DNA of 50,677 nucleotides. It comes from CALKGK01 sp964649515 (GTDB lineage Bacteria; Bacteroidota; Bacteroidia; Flavobacteriales_D; Sanyastnellaceae). The notes under the pieces were generated by a model that was not told the origin of the DNA, ran no database searches, and worked only from the letters and a program-made list of their open reading frames with translations. Location: assembly GCA_964649515.1 (NCBI GenBank), contig CAZYPV010000015.1, positions 1-50,677 of the forward strand, in the 5' to 3' direction. Numbering within the stretch: the first letter of the stretch is position 1; each line of letters starts with the position of its first letter. The translations under genes were made by a program, and so were the position numbers. Shown here piece after piece: positions 43,622 through 50,677 of this stretch.

Positions 43622-43704
43622 CGCTCGGGTTTAGGTCGCTTCGCTCGGGTGTAGTTCGCTGATACTTTGTGGAAGGCTTCGCCTTTGGGGCGCTTCGCTC
43701 GGGT
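43614..43704 (+). repeat. short GCTTCGCTCGGGT repeats
   Basis: Two tandem 20-bp units (43614-43633 and 43634-43653) differ at one base, and a third partial unit lies at 43690-43704. All share GCTTCGCTCGGGT. There are too few copies, and no uniform spacers, for a CRISPR array. Confidence 0.75.
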
Positions 43705-43930
43705 TGTTTATGGATAGGACAAGAAATGAAAACTCAATTCGCTACCGAGTCGTTTAGGAGCTGAGTAAATGAGCTTACTTTACATTCACTTGTACTAAAG
43801 CGGATATACATTTAAAGAAAAATGAAATCCCAAAACAGCAGATGATTTTAGGAACTCAACTTTGTCTGCCTTTCCCATTTTAGCTGTCTGTAATTTCCTT
43901 GTAACTTCGTACCATCACAACCTTAATCTA

Positions 43931-46900
43931 ATGAAGCAGCTTTTTCTCCTTTTATCCCTTGTATGGAGCCTTTCTTTTTCGGCACAAAACCTCGATCCCG
44001 TTTCTCTTGAACAATTGGTGAACACCGATATCGACGGCAATCAATTCTGTCCTGTTATTGCCGCCGACGATCAGGGGAATTACATGGTTTTTTGGACCAT
44101 GAACGAATATGCGGGAGAAATTAAAGCACGAAAATTTGACAGCAACCATGTGCCCATTTCTGACGAGATCAGCATCAATCCAGGCAATTCAAAACTGATG
44201 GTTGCGCACTACTGGGAAGAGGGAAAGTACCTTGTGAGCTACATTGAAGCTGGAGGCAACTTGAAATTTACAGTCATCAATCCTGATAACTCTTTGGAAG
44301 CAGAAGTGAGTGTGACGAGTGGAGTGGAGACCTTCGACGTGGACATTCAAGAAGATACATTGGCCTTCATTTACAATAACGAAGACAACGATCAAGTGTA
44401 CTTGCGCGGCTACAACCTCAACAACAATGCTTGGATCAATTCGCAGGTTTTGGTTTCCGAAAACTCAGGTGCAGATTACAGTGAGCCCAACATCGTCATC
44501 CATCCCGACGGCGGAATGACGGCCATTTACCACCAATACATCTTGGTTTCTGGCTGCTGTGATTACTATCGAAACATCATGAGAAAAACCTTCTCACCAA
44601 ACTTCTTGGCTGAAATTCCAGAACAAACCTTGTGGTATGTGGATTCTGAGTACAATGTAGGTTCTGATCTCGACGCAGAAGGAAATGCCAATGGAGAAGT
44701 GATGATCGTGACCACCCACGGAACCGTTTTTTCTAGCCGACACATGCGGCTTTGGATTTTGGATGAGGCGGGGAATTTCATTGTGAATAATGATCAGCTC
44801 GTGACTTCTGGCGATTGGTACGACAATGTAGAATGTCACCTCTATGATAATGGCGACTTTCTCGTCACCAAATCCATTCGCAACGGCGGATGGAGCAATC
44901 CGCTGCGCAACGAAGTGTATGTGATTGGAGGTAATAACTACAATCAAAGCAACACTGGAATCCTTCAAATGAATACCACATCAGCCGAATACCAAGATTA
45001 TGCGGCCCTGGCTGTATTTCCAAATGGAGGGTTTGTCAGCGCTTGGTCTGGAAACGGTTTCCAAGGCGATACTCAAGGCATCTACTCAAGAGCTTTTAAC
45101 GGCTTTGCATTCCCCGGACTTAATACGGGAGCTGGTGGTTATGAAGTTACCGAAGCAGGAGATGGCGTATTCATTCCTGTGGTCTTGAATACCGCTCCTA
45201 GCGACGAAGTAACGGTTCAAATCGCCAGCACCAATACTGATGAAGTGATCGTTTCAACGCCCACCCTCACCTTCACCCCAGCAAATTGGGACACACCACA
45301 AACTGTCATTTGCCAAGGGGTAGATGATGCCGTTGACGATGGAAACGTTGCCGTAACGATCACCCTTGATACCAGCACCTCTGCCGATGCTACCTATGCT
45401 GGACTCGCCAACACCAGCGTTAGCATGACCAATTTGGACGATGACGCTACCATTACCGCTCCTGGAAATCAAAGTGTTTGTCAGAATACCGGTCTCACTG
45501 GAGTGAACGCCATCATCACCAATAATGGAGGAAGCATCAACAACGTAACGGCTAGCAGTAGTAATTTGGCGGTGATCGATAATGAAGACATCACAGTAAG
45601 CGACTTGGGCGGCGGACAGTACTCCATTTCCATCGACAACCTCGACAACAACACCTTGGGTACGACCACCATCAGCATTCAAGCACAAGACGAAAACTTC
45701 ACTTACACCGATAGCTTCGATGTAGAAATCACAGGAGTTGAATTCACTTTGAACAGCGAAGACATGGCCATTTGTGCAGGCGAAGAAGTCACCTTAAGTG
45801 CCGCTGGTAATGCCACATTCCTTTGGAACAACGGCGTAGAAAACAACGTCCCCTTCACCCCAAATGAAACAGCGAGCTACACCCTCACTGCCAGTGATGA
45901 CGGATCTTGTACCGCAAGTGCTACAGTGAACATCACGGTAAATGAAACTGCCCCTGCACCGCAAATTACGGCCTCAAGCTTGGAAGTGTGTGCAGGAGAA
46001 GAAGTGACACTTACTGCCGATGGTCCGGCCAACATCTCTTGGGACAACGGAATTAGCAGTGGCCTTGCTTTCATCCCTAGCGAAACAAGCACCTATACCG
46101 CTATGGGCAGTAACGGGAATGAATGCACGAGCTCCAGTAGCATCGAAATTGTGGTAAATCCACTTCCAGACGCGCCTCAAATCAGTGCTTCAGCAGAAGA
46201 AATATGTGAAGGATCGGGAGTTACTCTTAGCGCTTCTGGAAACGTTTGGCTATCGTGGGACAATAATGTGGGCAATAACCAAGAATTCTTCCCTACAAGT
46301 ACCCAAACCTACACGGTTACGGCAGGAAATCCAGATGCATGTACCACCACGGCTTCAATAACTGTAGTGGTGAATGAAAATGCCCCCGCACCGCAAATTA
46401 CGGCCTCAAGCTTGGAAGTGTGCGCAGGAGAAGAAGTGACACTTACTGCCGATGGTCCGGCCAACATCTCTTGGGACAACGGAATTAGCAGTGGCTTGGC
46501 TTTTATCCCTACAGCAACAAGCACCTACACCGCTGTGGGCAGTAACGGGAATGAATGTACCAGCTCCAGCAGCATCGAAATTGTGGTGAATCCACTTCCC
46601 GATGCTCCGCAAATCAGTGCTTCGGCAGAAGAAATATGTGAAGGAACGGGAGTTACCCTTAGTGGTTCTGGCAACATATGGCTTTCGTGGGACAACAGCG
46701 TTGAAAACAACGTGGAATTCTTCCCTACGAACACTGAAACCTACACACTAACAGCAGGAAACCCGGACGGATGTACTATTACGGCTTCCATTACGGTTGA
46801 AGTGAATGAAATTGCTGAGACCCCAGAGATCAGCGCTTCGAGCATGGAACTTTGTGCAGGAGAAGCGCTAACACTTTCTGCTAGCGGACCAACAAACATT

Positions 46901-47844
46901 ACTTGGATGGACGGAATAGAAAATGGTGTGGAATTCATACCAACAGCGAGTGCAAGCTACACCGTTATTGGNNNNNNNNNNNNNNNNNNNNNNNNNNNNN
47001 NNNNNNNNNNNNNNNNNNNNNNNNNNNNNNNNNNNNNNNNNNNNNNNNNNNNNNNNNNNNNNNNNNNNNNNTAGAAAATGGTGTGGAATTCATACCAACA
47101 GCGAGTGCAAGCTACACCGTTATTGGTGATGAAGGGAATGATTGCAGCTCGAGCAACACCATTGAAATTAACGTCAACCCAGTTCCAGATGCTCCTCAAG
47201 TGCTCGCCACTGAGGAGGAAATCTGCTCAGGAACGGGAATTACTTTGTTGGCTTTGGGCGACGAAACTTTAAGCTGGAATGAAGGAGTGGAAAACAACGT
47301 GGAATTCTTCCCGAGCGAAAGCACCACCTACATTGCCACCAGCACAAATGAATTTGGTTGTGCCGCCAGCACCTCGATTGATATCACGGTAAATCAAACG
47401 CCGGCTGTTCCCACCATTACCCTCTTCAACGGATCTTTGGTGTCAAGCGCTGCCAGCGGTAACCAATGGTATTTAGACGGCGAGGCGATTGACGGGGCAA
47501 ACAACCAGACACTAGAAAACCCTAGTCCGGGCAACTATACGGTTGAGGTAAGCAACAACGGCTGTAGTAACATCTCTGAAGCTTACGTGGTGCTTTCAAC
47601 GGAAGAAGCATTCTTGAGCAGCGCAAACCTTTATCCAAACCCCGCAGAAAACGTGCTCAACATCAAAGGACTTGAAGTAGGAACACAGTTTGAATTGACG
47701 GACATGCGCGGACAAATTGTGCGTTCAAGCACCTTCCATGCAAGCAATGCTTCGGTAGAAATCGCCGACCTCGCAAGTGGTGTATACCTCGCTACTTTCC
47801 GCTACAAAAATCGTGTACAGCACCTTCGCGTGGTGAAAGAGTAA
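43931..47844 (+). CDS. Ig-like repeat surface adhesin with T9SS sorting domain (gap inside)
   Basis: An exported repeat protein, about 1252 aa if the gap is closed by its 55-bp overlap. It has a signal peptide (MKQLFLLLSLVWSLSFSAQ), then a beta-rich domain of about 400 residues (ARKFDSNHVPISDEISIN). A Calx-beta-like segment follows near 420-510 (TLTFTPANWDTPQTVICQGV), then at least seven Ig-like domains of about 72 residues, each with a Cys pair pattern (ASSLEVCAGEEVTLTADGP ... ECTSSSSIEIVV). The C-terminal T9SS sorting domain runs from LYPNPAENVLNIKGLE to VQHLRVVKE. The 100-N gap at 46972-47071 breaks the frame only artificially. The ATG at 43931 is chosen for its signal peptide. It is probably involved in surface adhesion. 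Confidence 0.85.
45946..46809 (+). repeat. 432-bp tandem duplication inside the Ig-like gene
   Basis: Two copies (45946-46377 and 46378-46809), each encoding a pair of Ig-like domains (144 residues). The offset is exactly 432 bp at several anchors (45961/46393; 46201/46633). The first domain of each copy is nearly identical at the DNA level; the second differs mostly at synonymous positions. Confidence 0.85.
46972..47071. other. assembly gap (100 N) flanked by a 55-bp exact duplication
   Basis: 46917-46971 and 47072-47126 are identical over 55 bases. This is what two contig ends sharing an assembler overlap look like. Confidence 0.98.
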
Positions 47845-47862
47845 AACCGATATCCGATATTC

Positions 47863-47898
47863 AAAAAGCCACTGCAAGATGATTGTTAGTGGTTTTTT
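47863..47898 (+). terminator. rho-independent terminator after the Ig-like adhesin
   Basis: AAAAA-G-CCACT pairs with AGTGG-TTTTT across a 14-base loop and ends in a run of seven T, 19 bp after the stop codon. Confidence 0.7.
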
Positions 47899-48230
47899 TG
47901 TGCTGAGTGAATTTTGTCCTCTTTGTTTCACCATCAAGTATTAAAGTTAAACATAGATATTAGCCAGACTGCTTCTTATGTATCTAGAGTGTAGTGCAAG
48001 AGGTCACATAAAAAAAAGTACTTAGCTCATATCAGCAGCTGTGCTGTGAATGGGGAGCATGACAATGCAATTTTTCATTTCTGAAAAAAACTACGTTTTA
48101 ATTCGTAGAAATCGATTGCATAAAAAATTAGGTAACAGGCAAGCAGGATCGAAAAGAATATCCGTTTTCTGTCAAATAATTCTGGATAATTTGAAAAAAA
48201 ATCTTATATTACGTTAAAAATCATCTGCTT
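47899..48230 (+). other. 332-bp AT-rich leader region
   Basis: Intergenic between the adhesin terminator and the protease start. It is visibly richer in A and T than the region to its left. A small hairpin CTACG-TTTTAATT-CGTAG lies at 48091-48108. No gene and no consensus -7 box was found. Confidence 0.4.
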
Positions 48231-50677
48231 ATGAAATCTCTGTTACAATCATTTTTGCTGTTTAATGTCCTATTCGCCAGCCCGACATTCGCTCAAGTAT
48301 TCTATAATATCAATGAAAGTTGGAATACTAAAAATGCCATAACCAACAATTATGACGCCATCGATTCTCAAATGGATTCAAACAAGGGGGTCGTTACAGT
48401 TGGAAGTGAATTTGTCAGCGATGAAGGGTCTAATGCGTTAATTCAATATATCGATAATCTAGGCACTTTAGTGTGGGTAATTAGCTATGACTTCCAAGGA
48501 CATGATGACTATGCTACCTCAGTCTTCATAGACCAACAAGACAATATTTTTGTGTCTGGTGTTGCATATGACCCAGTAAGTATGGATTACGACTTTTTGG
48601 TGCTAAAAATCAATTCAAATGGTCAGATCATGAATTCTACTACCGTTGATTATGGTAGTGGAAAAAACAACTATGCAGCCGATATTCAATCTAGGAATGG
48701 AAATATTTATGTAACAGGGACAGTCGAAAATTCCCAAACTGATTATGACATGCTCACCATTTGTGTTAATTCCCAATTTCAACTGAGTTGGGCTTCGACC
48801 TATGATCATTTGAACGGCTATGATATTGGAGCAAAGATAGGATTATACTCCAGCGGTATAATGGTTTCAGGAGGAAGCGGAACTGCTTTTGATGATTGGG
48901 AATTTACCGCAGTTAAATACAATTATAGTGGAACTCAAGGAGGTGCGGTACAAACAGCTAATGGTGCTTCTCAATTTTCTTCGCCAAGCTCTATGATTAC
49001 CCAAGAGGATGGTAGTACCACTATTTTAGGCCAAATCACCAACGGACAAGGCAATCTTGATGTAACGATAATAAAATTAGATGAAAACCTTTCCACGATG
49101 TGGCAGTATGATTATGATTATCAAGGAATGGATGATGTTGGTACAAATATTATCCTTGAACCAAATGGAGATTATGCCTTAAGTGGTTGGGTTACGGAAC
49201 AGACTGGACAAATAAAAGGACTACTTCTTAAGCTTTCTGGATCAGGATCATTGGTTTATGCAAGAAAAATCACTGCCGGTTCGAGAATTACAAATGATCT
49301 CAAAGCTATGGCTATTAAAACTCACATGGGAGAGATCTATATAGCGGGTGCTATAGAAACTACAGAAGGCAATGGAGTTGCAGTGTACAAAACAAAATCA
49401 AATGGACAAGTTATTTGGAGTTATTTTGGAGAACTAAACGACGAATTTAGAGTCTCTTCTATTGATGTTATCGACAGCACAAAAGTCAAGGTTTCCGGAC
49501 TTACTCTTGAGAATGGTTACACAAAATATTTGACACTAGAATTGAAGACTTTGATGAGAGAGCATGTCGTTTCATCAGGCTCAGGAATGCCTCATGCTCA
49601 AAATCAAATTATGGTCAGGTTCAAACCTGAATATCTCGATTCATTATTTATATACGATTCAAGAAAAGTGTTTGCTACTTTGGATCAAATGCTCACCCCT
49701 GTTGGTTTATCTAAGTTCGAAAATTGCATCGGTAAGATCATGAAGGACTATTCTGGAGTTAAGGTCCATAAAGGTCTTACTCCAAGAAATCAATACAGCC
49801 TTACTAGGCAAGGCGACACTATTCCTATTCCACAGTTTTGGACAAGTATGGTAATTCTTGTGGACAATTCTTTCGATCTAGACAGCACAATTACAATTCT
49901 TAATGCTTGTAATGATGTTGTTCTCGTGGCTCAGAAGAACTTCAAGTATGAAATATCAGATTGCGTTGCCCAAGACTTTCTTGAAAGTCTTGGAGAAGAT
50001 TATGGTTGGTTCCTTGATGAAGAAGATGAACATTTTCATTCTCAAAAAAGCATCAACACACCTTCTCTGCAAAATGGATTAGGAGCTTATGATTCAGACA
50101 ATGATGGGTGGGTTGATGGAAACATCAAAACCGTGGATGCTTGGTGCTTTTCTGTTGGGCGAAATGACATTATAGTTGGTGTTATTGATGACAAGATTGA
50201 TTTTTTACATGAAGACCTCCGTGACGAAGAAAACGGCTACATCATCTCAGGCTGGGATTTTTTCCAAAATACTGTCATCAACGAAGAAAGTTTGGCTGGA
50301 GGAGAAGATCACGGAACCAAAGTAGCAGGCATAATAGGTGCCTTGAGAAATAATGGAAAAGGAGTTGTAGGTATAGCAGGAGGCGACTACAGGGCTTTGG
50401 AGCAGGACTGGCTGGAAAATGATGGTTTTGTTCAAGAGTTTGACCAAGCAGAGATCGAATTAGGTGTCCAACTCAATTCCTATAGCGTAGGCCAGGGAGC
50501 TAGTATATTCACAGAGCAAGCTTCAGAAGCTCTTGTAATGGCAGTCACGAATGATTTTGAAGAAGATTGGGGAGATGCTTGTCATATTATAAATAATAGT
50601 TGGGGTACTACACAAGAGAATTTAAATTCTCAATGGCGACTTGAAGAAGAGTTCGATTTCGAAGTTGCAACAGGATA
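48231..50677 (+). CDS. secreted subtilisin-like (S8) serine protease, 3' truncated by window edge
   Basis: The frame is open from ATG 48231 to the window end, 815 codons without a stop. A signal peptide (MKSLLQSFLLFNVLFASPTFAQ) is followed by a region of about 420 residues with propeller-like WxYDYQG, VSG and ALSGW blades (residues about 30-440), then a linker (about 450-630). The S8 catalytic domain follows: catalytic Asp D653 in VGVIDDKIDFLHEDL, catalytic His H694 in GGEDHGTKVAGIIGA, and the substrate-binding INNSWGT. The catalytic Ser lies beyond the edge. The usual D-T/S-G after the Asp reads D-D-K here. Codons are more AT-rich than those of the left neighbours (sampled lines about 38-43% G+C), consistent with separate ancestry. 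A T9SS domain may follow off the edge. Confidence 0.8.
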   Translation, partial: MKSLLQSFLLFNVLFASPTFAQVFYNINESWNTKNAITNNYDAIDSQMDSNKGVVTVGSEFVSDEGSNALIQYIDNLGTLVWVISYDFQGHDDYATSVFIDQQDNIFVSGVAYDPVSMDYDFLVLKINSNGQIMNSTTVDYGSGKNNYAADIQSRNGNIYVTGTVENSQTDYDMLTICVNSQFQLSWASTYDHLNGYDIGAKIGLYSSGIMVSGGSGTAFDDWEFTAVKYNYSGTQGGAVQTANGASQFSSPSSMITQEDGSTTILGQITNGQGNLDVTIIKLDENLSTMWQYDYDYQGMDDVGTNIILEPNGDYALSGWVTEQTGQIKGLLLKLSGSGSLVYARKITAGSRITNDLKAMAIKTHMGEIYIAGAIETTEGNGVAVYKTKSNGQVIWSYFGELNDEFRVSSIDVIDSTKVKVSGLTLENGYTKYLTLELKTLMREHVVSSGSGMPHAQNQIMVRFKPEYLDSLFIYDSRKVFATLDQMLTPVGLSKFENCIGKIMKDYSGVKVHKGLTPRNQYSLTRQGDTIPIPQFWTSMVILVDNSFDLDSTITILNACNDVVLVAQKNFKYEISDCVAQDFLESLGEDYGWFLDEEDEHFHSQKSINTPSLQNGLGAYDSDNDGWVDGNIKTVDAWCFSVGRNDIIVGVIDDKIDFLHEDLRDEENGYIISGWDFFQNTVINEESLAGGEDHGTKVAGIIGALRNNGKGVVGIAGGDYRALEQDWLENDGFVQEFDQAEIELGVQLNSYSVGQGASIFTEQASEALVMAVTNDFEEDWGDACHIINNSWGTTQENLNSQWRLEEEFDFEVATG

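Larger units (their letters stand above)
43360..43930. other. 571-bp divergent intergenic region with repeats
   Basis: This lies between the divergent YifB and Ig-like adhesin genes. It contains copy B of the 51-bp dispersed repeat (43571-43621), three GCTTCGCTCGGGT units (43614-43704) and a small GGCTTCGCC hairpin repeated at 43599-43607 and 43675-43683. The rest holds no gene that I can see. TAACTTCG about 25 bp before the adhesin ATG is one base off a -7 box. Confidence 0.6.

Noticed and set aside
43614..43704. CRISPR-like array
   Set aside because: Only two tandem 20-bp units and one stray unit, no uniform spacers, and no cas genes in the window.
46903..47844. Separate short gene at the 3' end of the Ig-like adhesin
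   Set aside because: An artefact of the 100-N gap shifting the frame; the 55-bp overlap shows that it continues the upstream gene.

Overview
This 50.7 kb scaffold segment (four 100-N gaps) reads as chromosomal DNA of a Bacteroidetes bacterium, most likely a marine-type member of the Flavobacteriales (family not determined). Several things point there. Five proteins end in C-terminal domains of the type IX secretion (T9SS) kind. Several starts are preceded by Bacteroidetes-type -7 boxes (TAnnTTTG). A purH-mreB-mreC-mreD-mrdA-rodA block is present, as is a conserved DUF2795-type small protein. No rRNA, tRNA, CRISPR array, transposase or prophage was found.

Layout. 1-1384: a minus-strand run of four small genes with no recognisable family, the first cut by the window edge. 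1558-7700: housekeeping genes, namely a small membrane protein, dusB (cut by a gap), a CPBP membrane protease, ispD, superoxide dismutase, an S41 C-terminal processing protease and dCMP deaminase. 7777-11652: a 999-residue sensor with an extracellular propeller and a cytoplasmic class III adenylyl cyclase, overlapped by a cobalamin adenosyltransferase, then a DUF2795 protein with a clear promoter and terminator. 12046-17080: aspartate kinase, a GNAT acetyltransferase, CvpA, a phosphohexomutase and an RfbD-like reductase. 17281-20479: an Hpt protein, a hybrid histidine kinase and an outer-membrane barrel-like protein. 20796-28560: two very large tandem secreted paralogues. 28636-38330: an FtsX/MacB-type permease, purH, the mre/mrd cell-shape operon and an MscS channel. 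38393-43359: two T9SS-type secreted proteins and a YifB/ComM-type AAA protein. 43931-47844: a repeat-rich Ig-like T9SS adhesin interrupted by an assembly gap. 48231-end: an AT-richer, truncated subtilisin-like secreted protease.

How the parts work together. The purH-rodA block supplies purine synthesis and the elongasome (MreBCD, PBP2, RodA). The secreted proteins probably leave through a T9SS encoded elsewhere. The propeller-cyclase and the Hpt/hybrid-kinase pair are signalling units with no dedicated output gene beside them.

Most useful observations: (1) the gap in the Ig-like gene has a 55-bp exact duplication on its two sides, and merging the two copies restores one uninterrupted reading frame; (2) a 51-bp intergenic repeat (45/51 identical) occurs near 12.0 kb and 43.6 kb; (3) the adenylyl cyclase keeps all six canonical catalytic residues in a receptor architecture better known from histidine kinases; (4) the two giant paralogues share a co-linear C-terminal part of about 886 residues but carry different N-terminal modules; (5) the four-gene unknown operon at the left edge starts with a hairpin that would bury its ribosome-binding site. 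I did not find a system I could confidently call new.
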